From assembly GCF_001905735.1 (NCBI RefSeq), contig NZ_LISW01000001.1, forward strand, positions 1,334,801 to 1,398,800: DNA of 64,000 nucleotides. The letters are read 5' to 3'. Source of the stretch: Streptomyces sp. CB01249 (GTDB lineage Bacteria > Actinomycetota > Actinomycetes > Streptomycetales > Streptomycetaceae). Under the pieces are notes generated by a model, which was given only the letters and a program-made list of their open reading frames with translations, did no database searches and was not told the DNA's origin. A program made the translations under genes and the position numbers. Below, in pieces: positions 23,883 to 33,286 of the stretch (its first letter is position 1; each line of letters starts with the position of its first letter).

Positions 23883-25195
23883 GACAGGGTCCCCTTCGGA
23901 TGGGCCGGGCGGCGCGCCCCGCCCGTGGTGAGCAGGTCCCGCAGGTCGTCGGCCGGGCATCTGCCCCGGGCGACGTAGCGGTCGTGGAACCCGGCGACGG
24001 CGTCCCGTACCGCCCCGCTCGCGCCCAGCCGGGGCAGCGCCTCCACGGCGAGCCGGAAGCAGAGGTCCGCCGCCTGGCGCAGCTCCGGATCGGCCAGGCC
24101 GTCGCGGGCGGCCGCGGTCCACAGCGGATTGCGCGGTGCCGAGCCCGTCCCGGCCGTCTCGGCGAGCGGCTTCACGGTCCGGTACACCGTCTCCGCGGCC
24201 TCCGGGTCGTCGAACAGGGCCGTCGTGACGGCGAGGGGCACGATCCAGCCGTCGTCACCGGGCTGCGCGTCGATCATGCGCAGCTCCAGGTGCCCGCGCG
24301 GCCGGGCCGGCGGGAACAGCGTGGTGACGTGGTAGTCGAGGTCGCTCCGGTCCGGGCGCCGGGGCACCCCGGACCGGATCCAGTCGCGGAACGTGAGCCC
24401 GTCCGGCACATGCCACGGCCCCTCGCCCCGTACGCACAGCACGGACGTGTCCAGGACGTGCGCGGCCCAGGCGTGCCGGGGCGGCAGCAGCCCGTCGGGG
24501 GCCAGCGTCCGCTTCGGGTCCAGGTCCGCCCACAGCGCCTGCCGCGTGGACCTCCAGGGCGTCGGCGCGCCCGTCCGGAACGGCGAGTTGGCGAACGCCG
24601 CCACCAGGACGGCGCCCAGCAGATGGGCGAGCTGCCAGCGTCGCGCGTAGCCGAGCGGACCGGGCTCCTCCTCCCCGGCGTCCAGGCAGACCTGGACCGA
24701 GGCGGTGGTGCACATCATGGCGCGGCCGGCCGGGCCCCACCGGTCGAGGGCCCTCTCCATGGCCTCGTACCGGGGCTCGTGCAGCAGCCGGCGCGGTGTC
24801 TGCCAGGGATCGACGCCCAGCCCGGCCGGGGCGAGGCCCAGCGCGCCGAGAGCGGCGCGTACGGCGGTGAGATCGGCGGCGGTGTCCTCGACACACGCCA
24901 TCAGGGAAGCGGCGGGGCGCGAGCTGAGTTCCAGCTGGCCGCCGGGTTCGAAGGTGAGCGCCGCGCTCAGGGGCAGCGCCCGGACGGCCGTTGCGGCCGC
25001 CTCCAGCAGGTGGGGCGGGACGGTGCGATGCGGTTGGTCACGGTCGTGCAGGAGCCATTCCAGCTCGACGCCCACCGTGCTCGGCGGCCCCGTCTTGAAG
25101 CAGATGCCGCGCAGTAAATCCTCCGCCTCGCCCTCACCGAGGGGCGGGGCCTGACCGGGTGGCGGACCATGGCCGCCGGGTGTCTCGGATGACAT
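23879..25195 (-). CDS. egtA: Glutamate-cysteine ligase, ergothioneine pathway
   Basis: A 438-residue ATP-dependent ligase of the GCS2 class forming gamma-glutamylcysteine for EgtB. Motifs include VGVELEWLLHD near the N-terminus, TFEPGGQLELSSRPA and the C-terminal RPRGHLELRMIDAQPGDDGW. AAGGAGG precedes ATG 25195. It is first in the egtABCD operon, so the promoter lies in the 147-bp gap before the divergent PARG-like gene. The final C-S lyase EgtE is not encoded here, as is usual for Streptomyces. Confidence 0.95.
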   Translation of the reverse strand: MSSETPGGHGPPPGQAPPLGEGEAEDLLRGICFKTGPPSTVGVELEWLLHDRDQPHRTVPPHLLEAAATAVRALPLSAALTFEPGGQLELSSRPAASLMACVEDTAADLTAVRAALGALGLAPAGLGVDPWQTPRRLLHEPRYEAMERALDRWGPAGRAMMCTTASVQVCLDAGEEEPGPLGYARRWQLAHLLGAVLVAAFANSPFRTGAPTPWRSTRQALWADLDPKRTLAPDGLLPPRHAWAAHVLDTSVLCVRGEGPWHVPDGLTFRDWIRSGVPRRPDRSDLDYHVTTLFPPARPRGHLELRMIDAQPGDDGWIVPLAVTTALFDDPEAAETVYRTVKPLAETAGTGSAPRNPLWTAAARDGLADPELRQAADLCFRLAVEALPRLGASGAVRDAVAGFHDRYVARGRCPADDLRDLLTTGGARRPAHPKGTLS

Positions 25196-25342
25196 GCCGG
25201 GCCTCCTTGTTCCGGTGCGTCCGTCCTACCCAAACCGCTGCCGAGGCATCGCACAAGAGTGCCTTCTTCGCCCGAAATTCGATTGCGTGGCCGGGAGAAG
25301 AACGCCAATCATGCCCCGTATGCACCATAAGGGGGAGGGCCC

Positions 25343-26170
25343 GTGAGCGCCCGGCTGCGCGGAATCGCGCGCGAAACGGAGGCCATCGTCCGGGCGGGTA
25401 CCTACCGCGCGGGAAACGGCCGGGAGATCAGCATCGAGAAGGGTGTGGCGGCCGCCCTCGCGGGTACGCGGCTGTACGGCCCCGAGTCGGTGCCCGTGGC
25501 CGCCGACCGGGACCGGACCCCGGTCATCGAGGTCACCGGCGAGAGCAGTCTCCAGGCCGCCGCCCGGATGACCCGCGAGCGCCCCGTCGAGGTCGCCGTC
25601 CTGAACTACGCCTCCGCCCGCAACCCCGGCGGCGGCTACCTGAACGGCGCCCAGGCGCAGGAGGAAGCCCTGTGCCGGGGCTCCGCGCTGTACGCCACGC
25701 TGCTGCGGGCGCCCGGCTTCTACGCCCACCACCGCGCGGAACGCAGCGCGTTCTACACCGACCGGGTCATCCACTCACCCGGCGTGCCGGTCTTCCGCGA
25801 CGACCGGGGCCGACTGCTCGACGCCCCGTACGCGGCGGGATTCCTCACCTCGCCGGCCCCCAACGCCTGGGTCATCCGCGCCCGGACCCCGCAGGAGGCC
25901 CACCTCATCCCGGCCGCGCTGGCCGCCCGGGCCGAACGGGTGCTGGAGGTCGCGGCGGTGAACGGCTACCGCCGGCTGGTCCTGGGCGCCTGGGGCTGCG
26001 GCGTGTTCCAGAACGACCCGGCGGTGGTGGCCGGGGCCTTCCGCGCGCTGCTCACCGGAGAGGGCCGGTTCGCGGGTCACTTCGAGGAGGTCGTCTTCGG
26101 CATCCTCGGCCGCGACGACGATTCGCCCACCCGGGTGGCCTTCGACCGGGTGTTCGCCGACCGGGGGTGA
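25343..26170 (+). CDS. Bacterial poly(ADP-ribose) glycohydrolase-like protein (TIGR02452)
   Basis: A 275-residue macrodomain protein. The bacterial PARG signature GGG-X8-QEE is present as ARNPGGGYLNGAQAQEE (about residues 92-108), preceded by VAVLNYAS and followed by the C-terminal LGAWGCGVFQNDPAVVAGAF typical of TIGR02452. The two glutamates of QEE are the catalytic pair that removes ADP-ribose. GTG 25343 is preferred because GGGGGAGG precedes it. It is divergent from egtA. From memory S. coelicolor has a PARG at SCO0909 beside egtABCD (SCO0910-0913), which would make this the orthologue. No PARP-like transferase is in the window. Confidence 0.9.
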   Translation: MSARLRGIARETEAIVRAGTYRAGNGREISIEKGVAAALAGTRLYGPESVPVAADRDRTPVIEVTGESSLQAAARMTRERPVEVAVLNYASARNPGGGYLNGAQAQEEALCRGSALYATLLRAPGFYAHHRAERSAFYTDRVIHSPGVPVFRDDRGRLLDAPYAAGFLTSPAPNAWVIRARTPQEAHLIPAALAARAERVLEVAAVNGYRRLVLGAWGCGVFQNDPAVVAGAFRALLTGEGRFAGHFEEVVFGILGRDDDSPTRVAFDRVFADRG

Positions 26171-26197
26171 CCCTCACCCTGAGGTCGAGGGTGAGGG
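26171..26197. terminator. Bidirectional terminator
   Basis: Perfect 10-bp stem CCCTCACCCT / AGGGTGAGGG with a 7-nt loop, one base after the stop of the PARG-like gene and 19 bp from the convergent PemK-like stop. Confidence 0.8.
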
Positions 26198-26216
26198 CCG
26201 GGTCCGCCGAGCGCCT

Positions 26217-26681
26217 TCACGCCCAGCCGTAACGCTCCCTCAGCCGCTCGACGACCAGGTCGAACCTGGCCCGGTCCAGGGCGCACGCCTCGCGCCGCAT
26301 CCCGTCCTCATGGACCCGCAGGACCCGGTCCAGGTCCACCCACGACGGACGGCCCGAGCTGTCCCAGGGGCCCGCGCCCAGCGACACCCACTCCCGGTCC
26401 ATGTCGTGCTGCTTGCTGGACAACTGCACGGCCAGCAGCGTGCCCTTCGCCTCCCGCGCCACGACCAGGACCGGCCGGTCCTTGCCGCGCCCGTCGTTCT
26501 CCTCGAACGGCACCCACGTCCAGACGATCTCCCCGGGGTCGGGCGCGCCGTCCCGGTCGGGGGCGTACGAGGTGCGGACCGGGCCCACCTCGCGCGGATC
26601 GGCCTCGGCGGTGGCTGCGGAACCGGTCCGGCCCGGGAAGGCGGCCGGCTCGTCGTAACTGTCACGGTGCTGGATCGTCAT
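26217..26681 (-). CDS. PemK/MazF-like protein without an adjacent antitoxin
   Basis: A 154-residue protein whose C-terminal 105 residues fit the PemK/MazF toxin fold: PGEIVWTWVPFEE (first strand and loop), GRGKDRPVLVVAREAKGTLLAVQLSSK (central strands) and SWVDLDRVLRVHEDGM. The first 45 residues are a disordered extension. MazF-type toxins are ribosome-independent RNases, but this one has no antitoxin ORF beside it and the extension is unusual. It may be a domesticated, non-toxic family member of the sort common in Streptomyces. It is divergent from the LacI regulator. Confidence 0.8.
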   Translation of the reverse strand: MTIQHRDSYDEPAAFPGRTGSAATAEADPREVGPVRTSYAPDRDGAPDPGEIVWTWVPFEENDGRGKDRPVLVVAREAKGTLLAVQLSSKQHDMDREWVSLGAGPWDSSGRPSWVDLDRVLRVHEDGMRREACALDRARFDLVVERLRERYGWA

Positions 26682-26757
26682 CGCAACACCCTAGGCGGTC
26701 CGCGTGTACAGCCTGCGCGCCGGTGTGTCGCGGCGGTCTGGAAGACTGCGCGGAGCC

Positions 26758-27780
26758 ATGAGCCAGTTACCCGATCAGCCCACCGAAGGCCCCGTCCCGA
26801 CCAGCGCCGATGTCGCGCGGCTCGCCGGTGTCTCCCGGGCCACCGTGTCCTACGTCCTCAACAACAACGCGCAGGTGCGGATCAGCGATCAGACCCGCCG
26901 CCGGGTACGGGAAGCCGCCGACGAACTCGGCTACGTACCCCACGCCGCCGCCCGCACCCTGCGCGCCGGTCACTCGCGGATGGTGCTGCTGCCCACCGGC
27001 AACCTGCCGACCGGCCCCCTGCACCTGCGCTTCCTGCGCGACCTGGAGGCGGGGCTGCGGCGCCTCGACTACACGGTCGTCCAGTACGGCTCGCTCGGCC
27101 TCGGCGCCGACGACGCCGCCCGCGCCTGGGCTGAACTCCGCCCCGCCGCCGTCATCGTGCCCGGCTCCGTCCCCCTCGCCCCGCGCGGCACGGCCGTGCT
27201 CCGGCGCTCCGGCGCCAAGGCCGTCATCACCCTGGGCCCCGACCCGGTGGAGGGCGCCCACGCCCTGATCATGGATCAGCGGGAGGTCGGCGGCTGCGCG
27301 GTGCGCCATCTGCTGGAACGCGGCAGGCGCCGCATCGGCGTGGTGATGCCCGAGGACCCCGCCACCGCGCTCTTCGCCGCCCCGCGCCTGGCCGGCGCCC
27401 GCGAGGCCGCGCTGAACGGCGGCGCCCACGTCGAGGTGCTGCCGCTGCGCTACGAGGAAGAGTCGGCCGCGTCCCTGGCCGCCCGCTGGCCCGCGCTCGG
27501 CCTGGACGCCGTCTTCGCGTACGACGACACCTACGCGATGCTCCTGATGCGGGCCCTCCAGGACGCCGGGATCCGGATACCCGCCGAGGCCGCCGTGGTG
27601 GGCGCCGACGACTCGATGCTCGGGCGGCTGCTGCGGCCGAGGCTCAGCAGCGTACGGATGGAGCTGGCGACCGCCCAGCCGCTGGCCGACCTGGTGGACC
27701 GGCTCGTCCGGCACCCGAGGACCCCGCCCGAACGGCACGACCTGCTGCGCGCCCGCACCGTACGACGGGAATCCAGCTGA
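26758..27780 (+). CDS. LacI-family transcriptional regulator
   Basis: A 340-residue repressor. After a short tail comes the LacI DNA-binding domain (TSADVARLAGVSRATVSYVL, hinge helix near RVREAADELGYVPHAAARTLR), then the periplasmic-binding-protein-like effector domain (about residues 75-340). ATG 26758 is used, with GCGGAGCC just upstream. No sugar operon is adjacent, so the target and ligand are not apparent. The following hypothetical gene starts 50 bp after the stop. Confidence 0.93.
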   Translation: MSQLPDQPTEGPVPTSADVARLAGVSRATVSYVLNNNAQVRISDQTRRRVREAADELGYVPHAAARTLRAGHSRMVLLPTGNLPTGPLHLRFLRDLEAGLRRLDYTVVQYGSLGLGADDAARAWAELRPAAVIVPGSVPLAPRGTAVLRRSGAKAVITLGPDPVEGAHALIMDQREVGGCAVRHLLERGRRRIGVVMPEDPATALFAAPRLAGAREAALNGGAHVEVLPLRYEEESAASLAARWPALGLDAVFAYDDTYAMLLMRALQDAGIRIPAEAAVVGADDSMLGRLLRPRLSSVRMELATAQPLADLVDRLVRHPRTPPERHDLLRARTVRRESS

Positions 27781-27830
27781 ACCGGCCCGGCGACGTGCGC
27801 GGCGCCCCGCCCGTGCCTAGCGTCGTGACC

Positions 27831-28160
27831 ATGAGCGTTCCACAGAGCTACGAAATTCTCATCGTCCCCGAGTTCACCGACGACAAGGCCCCCGCGGCCG
27901 GAGAAAGCGCGACGGGGGCCAGTGTCAGGGGGGTGGCGGCCAAGGGTTCCGACGGCAGCGGACCGGGCGCCGCCATCCGGGCGGCCGTGGTCACCGCCAC
28001 GGGGGAGACGGGCGAGACCGGCTACCCGCGGTATGCGGGCGACGGCATGGTGGCCGACATCGACCCCAGGACCAAGACCGTCGAGGGCCTGCTCGTGGAC
28101 GGCTCGGAACTCGCGTACGGGCTCTCGGCCCGCGTCGCGGAGCGCGGCACGGACACCTGA
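27831..28160 (+). CDS. Small hypothetical protein
   Basis: A 109-residue protein I do not recognise. It starts SVPQSYEILIVPEFTDD, has a Gly/Ala/Thr-rich middle and ends with a better ordered part (YAGDGMVADIDPRTKTVEGLLV, LAYGLSARVAE). No signal peptide, membrane segment or cysteine is seen. Codon use is normal for the genome. It may be read through from the LacI gene. Its stop is 33 bp from the convergent thioredoxin stop. Confidence 0.6.
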   Translation: MSVPQSYEILIVPEFTDDKAPAAGESATGASVRGVAAKGSDGSGPGAAIRAAVVTATGETGETGYPRYAGDGMVADIDPRTKTVEGLLVDGSELAYGLSARVAERGTDT

Positions 28161-28193
28161 GCGCGCCTGCCCGGGAAGGGAGGGGCGGCGGCT

Positions 28194-28577
28194 CTACTGC
28201 TGCCCCTCCGCCTTGCCCTTCTGCTCGGCCTCGACGGCCTTGCGGACCTCGTCCATGTCCAGGTTCCTGGCCTGGCCGATGACGTCCTCCAAGGCCGCCT
28301 CCGGCAGCGCGCCGGGCTGCGCGAAGACCGCCACGTTGTCCCGGACGATCATCAGCGTGGGGATCGACCGGATGTCGAAGGCCGCCGCCAGCTCCTGCTG
28401 CGCCTCCGTGTCGACCTTGGCGAAGACCAGGTCCGCGTGGCGCTCGGACGCCGCGTCGTACACCGGGGCGAACTGCCGGCACGGGCCGCACCAGGAAGCC
28501 CAGAAGTCGATCAGGACGAACTCGTTGTCGCTGACGACCTGGTCGAAGTTTTCCTTGGTGAGCTCTACGGTGCTCAT
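28194..28577 (-). CDS. trxA: Thioredoxin
   Basis: A 127-residue thioredoxin with active site FWASWCGPCRQFAPV and the cis-proline motif IRSIPTLMIV. It lacks a signal peptide, so it is a cytosolic disulfide reductant. A charged tail (EVRKAVEAEQKGKAEG) extends the usual 105-110-residue domain. It is divergent, with a 119-bp gap, from a flavoprotein disulfide reductase. Confidence 0.95.
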   Translation of the reverse strand: MSTVELTKENFDQVVSDNEFVLIDFWASWCGPCRQFAPVYDAASERHADLVFAKVDTEAQQELAAAFDIRSIPTLMIVRDNVAVFAQPGALPEAALEDVIGQARNLDMDEVRKAVEAEQKGKAEGQQ

Positions 28578-28696
28578 GCGTTGCTACCTCTTCCTGTGCC
28601 CGTATGAGACGTGTCCGGGTCAACGGTGCCCGATCTCGTGCTATTCCGTGCCTGCCCATGTGGCCGACGCCCACACCCCCCGCCAGAATGGGCCGC

Positions 28697-30133
28697 ATGA
28701 CACATGGAGCGGAGCCTGTCGCGTACGACGTCGTGGTCATTGGAGCGGGTCCGGTGGGTGAGAACGTGGCGGACCGGGCCCGGGCCGCCGGGCTGACCAC
28801 CGCCGTGGTCGAGTCGGAACTGATCGGCGGCGAGTGCTCCTACTGGGCCTGCATGCCGAGCAAGGCGCTCCTGCGCCCCGTCGTCGCCCGCGCCGACGCC
28901 CGCCGCGTCCCCGGCCTGAGCGGCGCCGTCCAGGGCCCGCTGGACGCCGCCGCCGTCCTCGCCCACCGGGACGAGTACGCCTCGCACTGGAAGGACGACG
29001 GCCAGGCCGCCTGGCTCGACGGGATCGGGGCCGACGTCTTCCGCGGCCACGGCCGGCTGACCGGCCCCAAGCAGGTCACCGTCACCGCGCCCGACGGCAC
29101 GGAACACCGCCTCACCGCCCGGCACGCCGTCGCCGTCTGCACCGGCAGCAGGGCCGTGGTCCCCGGCCTCCCCGGCATCGAGGACGCCCGCCCGTGGACG
29201 AGCCGCGAGGCAACGAGCGCCAAGGAGGTCCCCGGCCGGCTCGTCGTGGTCGGCGGGGGAGTCGTCGGTGTGGAGATGGCCACCGTCTGGAACGCGCTCG
29301 GCGCGAAGGTCACCATGCTGGTACGCGGCGAGGGCCTGCTGCCCCGGATGGAGCCGTTCGCCGGTGAGCTGGTCGCCGAGGCGCTGACGGAGGCCGGAGC
29401 GGAGATCCGTACGGGCGTCTCGGCCACCGCCGTACGCCGCCCGGGTGGCGAAGGCCCGGTCACCGTGGAACTCGACAACGGCGAGAGCGTCGAGGCCGAC
29501 GAGGTCCTCTTCGCCACCGGCCGCGCCCCGAGCACCGGCGATCTGGGCCTGGAGACGGTCGGCCTGGAACCGGGCACCTGGCTCACCGTGGACGACACCT
29601 GCCGGGTCGAGGGCACGGACTGGCTCTACGCGGCGGGCGACGTCAACCACCGCGCGCTCCTGACCCACCAGGGCAAGTACCAGGCACGCATCACGGGCGA
29701 CGCGATCGGCGCCCGCGCCCAGGGCAAGCCGCTGGATACCGCCCGCTGGGGCGCCCACGCGGCGACCGCCGACCACGCGGCTGTCCCGCAGGTCGTCTTC
29801 ACCGACCCGGAGGCCGCGTCGGTGGGCCTCTCCCTGGCCGAGGCGGAACAGGCCGGCCACCGCGTCCGCGCCGTCGACTACGACCTCGCCTCCGTGGCGG
29901 GGTCCGGGCTGTACGCCGACGGCTATCGGGGCCGCGCCCGCATGGTGGTGGACCTCGACCGCGAAGTTCTGCTGGGCGTCACCTTCGTCGGACCCGGCAT
30001 CGGCGAACTGCTCCATTCGGCGACGATGGCCGTCGCGGGCGAGATCCCCGTCGACCGGCTGTGGCACGTGGTCCCGTCGTACCCGACGATCAGCGAGGTG
30101 TGGCTGAGGCTGCTGGAGACGTACCGGGGATAG
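28697..30133 (+). CDS. FAD-dependent pyridine nucleotide-disulfide oxidoreductase
   Basis: A 478-residue class I flavoprotein disulfide reductase. The FAD motif is VVVIGAGPVGENVADRA; the redox disulfide is GGECSYWACMPSKALLRP (C-x4-C, spacing as in lipoamide dehydrogenase and mercuric reductase). The NAD(P) motif is LVVVGGGVVGVEMATVW and the second FAD motif is LYAAGDVNHRALLTHQGKYQA. The dimerisation domain ends HVVPSYPTISEVWLRLLE, with the catalytic His-Glu region of the family. The substrate could be lipoamide, mycothione or another disulfide. ATG 28697 is used; ATG 28688 is also in frame. Its last 44 bp overlap the 3' end of the opposite-strand NTPase gene. Confidence 0.9.
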   Translation: MTHGAEPVAYDVVVIGAGPVGENVADRARAAGLTTAVVESELIGGECSYWACMPSKALLRPVVARADARRVPGLSGAVQGPLDAAAVLAHRDEYASHWKDDGQAAWLDGIGADVFRGHGRLTGPKQVTVTAPDGTEHRLTARHAVAVCTGSRAVVPGLPGIEDARPWTSREATSAKEVPGRLVVVGGGVVGVEMATVWNALGAKVTMLVRGEGLLPRMEPFAGELVAEALTEAGAEIRTGVSATAVRRPGGEGPVTVELDNGESVEADEVLFATGRAPSTGDLGLETVGLEPGTWLTVDDTCRVEGTDWLYAAGDVNHRALLTHQGKYQARITGDAIGARAQGKPLDTARWGAHAATADHAAVPQVVFTDPEAASVGLSLAEAEQAGHRVRAVDYDLASVAGSGLYADGYRGRARMVVDLDREVLLGVTFVGPGIGELLHSATMAVAGEIPVDRLWHVVPSYPTISEVWLRLLETYRG

Positions 30134-33125
30134 CCGCCACCCGTCCGCGTGTGCGGCTCGCGAGGTGTGCCTCGACTGCGTCGAGATCGCTCCACGTCCA
30201 CGGGGCGGCCGGGGTGCCGTCGGTCTCCCGACCGTACGGCGACCCCTGGCGCGGTTCTACGGGATCCGGGGCGGCGGCCACCGGTGGCGGCACCGCGGAT
30301 TCCAGGCGATCGGCGGCCTCGGTCTCGCCCGCGGCGCGCAGGGAGGACAGAAGTCCCGTGCGCCGCACCGCGTACGAGACGTCGCGGTGTGCGGCGGCCC
30401 GCTCGATCAAGGCATCGGCGTGTGCCGTCAGACCGTGTTCACGGAGCGTCCGGAGGAGAGTGACGAATCCGTGCCCGTAGGGTCCCACCGCCAGGACCGC
30501 GCGCTGGGCCAGCCGGTCGAGTGCCTCCGGCAGTCCCTCCCGGTCCAGCGTCTGCGCCAGAAACCGGAGCCTGGCCACCTCGGACGGTGGCACCTCGTCG
30601 GCGGCGCGCAGCGCGAACCGCCGCACGGTCTGAGGTCTGCCCACGCGCGCGAGTTCATCGAGGTAGGAGGCGGTGCACTCCGCGTCGTCGAGTTCGACGT
30701 ACCGCACGCTGTCCCGCAGAAGACGCCGGACCAGGTCGTCCCGTTCGAGGCCCTGCAGGGCCCACAGGAGCAGTACCACCTTCTTGACCGATCCCACATC
30801 GATCTCCGCCAAGGGGTCACGCCCCAGCAACTCGGCGACCAAGTCGTTGAAGCCGCAGTACCGCAACTCGTCCAGAAGCCAGCCGACGGCTTCCGGCTTT
30901 TCCAACTCGGCTACGGGAACGGCCTGTTCCGCCAGCCTGCGGGAGGCTGCGGTCATGCCGAGTTCCCGTAGCTCGTACAGGGAGGAGGCCACGAAATCGG
31001 TGTCCCGCAGGTCGATGGCATCGGCCAGCCTGAGGGCGAGGAGGTGCGCGGCTTCCGTGTGTTCCTTCTTCAGTTCCTCCACCAGGCTCAGCAGCGGTTC
31101 GATGTCGCCGGACAGGTCGACGGAGGCGGCTGCGGAGAACAGGGCCTTTCCGTCCTCGCACCAGGGCGGGCAGACACGGTGCGCCACGACGAGCTTCAGC
31201 ATCGTGGGGGGATGCTCCAGAGCGGAGCGGTCGGCGAGAATCCTCCCGGCGAGGCGCGCCGCAGGAGCGGGGTAGCCGTAGTCGAGGAGCTGTCCGAGGA
31301 CGTCGGACACGCAGCTCACGTCCGACAGGCGCATGAGCCCCGCCGGATCACGGTCGATGAGCAGGGACTCGTGTCCCAGTTCGCGCAGGGCCCGAAGCAG
31401 GTGCGTGACCTCCTCGGCGTCGGAGACGTCGACCTCCTCGACGGCCCTCGCCGCGAGACGGAGGCGTGCGTCGGCGCCCTCGCCCACGAGTTCCAGCAGT
31501 CGTGCCCGCATGTCCCAGGCCGACTCCCACCGGATGTGGTGCGCCATCCAGAGCGCCATCTCCTCGCGCTCACGTGCCTCGACGGGCGTGGCCAGCAGGA
31601 GGCTGATCCACTCCGTGGGACAGCCCGCCACCGTCGCGCGGCGCAGCAGCACCCCGGCCTGTTTGATGAACCCTTGCTCCCGTGCCCGGTAGGACAGATG
31701 CATGAGCACAGCCGGGTCCGTGGTGAACGCGGTCATGGCGTCCCACAAGGCGGGCCCGGGAACGGCGGCGGCAGCGGCCACGGCGGCGTTCTGCTGGAGG
31801 TAGTCGGCCGGTCCGTACGTGGTCAGGCCGCCCGCGGTGTCCCGATGGGGGACCAGCGCGGTCAGGGACTTCCTGATGTCGGTGCGGCGGCCGTCGGCCC
31901 GCGCACCCGTGACCAGTGCGGTCAACGCCTCGCGGGCCCAGCCCGGTTCGGCGGGCCTGAGGCGCGGCGGAAGGGCGGCGTCGGCGATGTGCGCCAGCAG
32001 CTCCTCGGTCAGCGGCGCCCAGTGGCCGGTGTGCCGCACCGCGATCGCGGCGGTGATCAGCGCGTGCTCCGCCGGGGTGAAGTGCGCGCCGGGTCCCATG
32101 CGGTACGCGGCCAGGAGCTCGGGCCCACCGCTGAGGTGCTGGACCACCCGCCCGTCGGCCGCTCCGGCCCGTCCGGCCTGCCCCATGCGCGGGTCCCCGC
32201 TGGAGCGGGCGAGGCTCTGCCACTCCGCGTGCTGGGCCTCGCTCAGCTCGGCCGGAACCGCGATCCGGTGGGTGACCGGCGCCTCCAGGAGGGCGCGGAC
32301 GTGGCTGGGCGCGCCCACCGACTCCGGAGGGCGGACGAACTCCTCCCAGTACGGGATCGTCCAGAGCGTGCCGACCACCACCACACCGGGCCGGGTCAGC
32401 AGCAGTTCGCGCAGGGCGGCGGCGGCCTCCTCGGCGCGGTCTCCCTGGAGGAAGCGCTGCGCCTCGTTGAGCCAGAGCACGTCCCCCGGTGCCACCAGTG
32501 CGTCCCCGAGCAGATTCGCCAGAGCGGCGGCATGCGTGGGCCGCCACAGACGGCGGTGCGGGGCCAGCCGGAGGAGCACTTCGAACAGGGCGCGGGTCTT
32601 GCCCGTGGAGGAGTCACCGGTGAGCAGGACGAAGCAGGACGTCCTTCCGTCCAGCGCCGGGGCAATCAGACGTTCCAGGTCGATGTCGTGCGGGCGGGCG
32701 TAGTAGGGGGTGAGGAAGGCGGTGACTGTCCCTGCCGTCAGGAACGGGGCCTGCTGGACCTGGAGCAGTGCCGGTCCGGCCAGTCGGACGCTGCCCGGAC
32801 CGGCGGACACGTCCGTGCAGGGGGCTGGAGCAGCGACGTCCGGTCCGGGCCGGGACCGGTGCCAGAGGTCCCGGAGTTGCCGGTACGTCTCCGGATCGGC
32901 TTCCGCGGCCTGCGCGATGCCCGTCACGGTGCGCAGAGACGGTGCCGGGTGACGGTCGTTCAGGGCCTGGCTGATCGTGGTGGCCGACAAGGGGATCCGC
33001 GAGGCGCCGCTGCGCCGGACGATGTCCTTCCGGGTGTACCCCCGGCTGCCGAGCACTTCGCGCAGCCGTTCACGTAACGCGGCCAGAGCCTCGGCCCGGG
33101 CCGTGGCGTCGTCACCGGCCTGCAT
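30090..33125 (-). CDS. HTH - P-loop NTPase - helical-repeat protein (STAND-like)
   Basis: A 1011-residue protein starting at ATG 33125 behind GGAGGGTGC. Residues about 15-80 form an Xre-type helix-turn-helix (LREVLGSRGYTRKDIVRRSG, ATTISQALNDRHPAPS). A P-loop domain follows: Walker A FVLLTGDSSTGKT (Lys 176) and Walker B GDVLWLNEAQRFL (about 214-226). The rest (about 400-1000) is helical repeats rich in leucine (for example HLLRALRELGHESLL and TLLRTLREHGLTAHADAL), resembling a sensor or scaffold solenoid. This sensor-switch layout is that of STAND-type NTPases, used in bacteria for regulation or anti-phage defence. No effector domain is recognisable besides the HTH. It is divergent from a two-helix mini-protein at 33287. 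Confidence 0.85.
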   Translation of the reverse strand: MQAGDDATARAEALAALRERLREVLGSRGYTRKDIVRRSGASRIPLSATTISQALNDRHPAPSLRTVTGIAQAAEADPETYRQLRDLWHRSRPGPDVAAPAPCTDVSAGPGSVRLAGPALLQVQQAPFLTAGTVTAFLTPYYARPHDIDLERLIAPALDGRTSCFVLLTGDSSTGKTRALFEVLLRLAPHRRLWRPTHAAALANLLGDALVAPGDVLWLNEAQRFLQGDRAEEAAAALRELLLTRPGVVVVGTLWTIPYWEEFVRPPESVGAPSHVRALLEAPVTHRIAVPAELSEAQHAEWQSLARSSGDPRMGQAGRAGAADGRVVQHLSGGPELLAAYRMGPGAHFTPAEHALITAAIAVRHTGHWAPLTEELLAHIADAALPPRLRPAEPGWAREALTALVTGARADGRRTDIRKSLTALVPHRDTAGGLTTYGPADYLQQNAAVAAAAAVPGPALWDAMTAFTTDPAVLMHLSYRAREQGFIKQAGVLLRRATVAGCPTEWISLLLATPVEAREREEMALWMAHHIRWESAWDMRARLLELVGEGADARLRLAARAVEEVDVSDAEEVTHLLRALRELGHESLLIDRDPAGLMRLSDVSCVSDVLGQLLDYGYPAPAARLAGRILADRSALEHPPTMLKLVVAHRVCPPWCEDGKALFSAAASVDLSGDIEPLLSLVEELKKEHTEAAHLLALRLADAIDLRDTDFVASSLYELRELGMTAASRRLAEQAVPVAELEKPEAVGWLLDELRYCGFNDLVAELLGRDPLAEIDVGSVKKVVLLLWALQGLERDDLVRRLLRDSVRYVELDDAECTASYLDELARVGRPQTVRRFALRAADEVPPSEVARLRFLAQTLDREGLPEALDRLAQRAVLAVGPYGHGFVTLLRTLREHGLTAHADALIERAAAHRDVSYAVRRTGLLSSLRAAGETEAADRLESAVPPPVAAAPDPVEPRQGSPYGRETDGTPAAPWTWSDLDAVEAHLASRTRGRVAAIPGTSPAASATPR

Positions 33126-33286
33126 GCACCCTCCCTGCGGCGGCCCGGTCGGGCGCGCGACCACCGGTCGGGGACCCGTGGGCCGAGCGGTTCGGCTCTG
33201 TTCATTGTTGTCCGCCCGAACCCTGCCGTACGGCCGATCGGCCAATCTCGGCCTGTCCGCACACCATTCCGTGAGGAGACGCAAAG

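Noticed and set aside
26217..26681. A complete type II toxin-antitoxin module at the PemK-like gene
   Set aside because: No antitoxin-sized gene adjoins it; both neighbours are assigned to other families.
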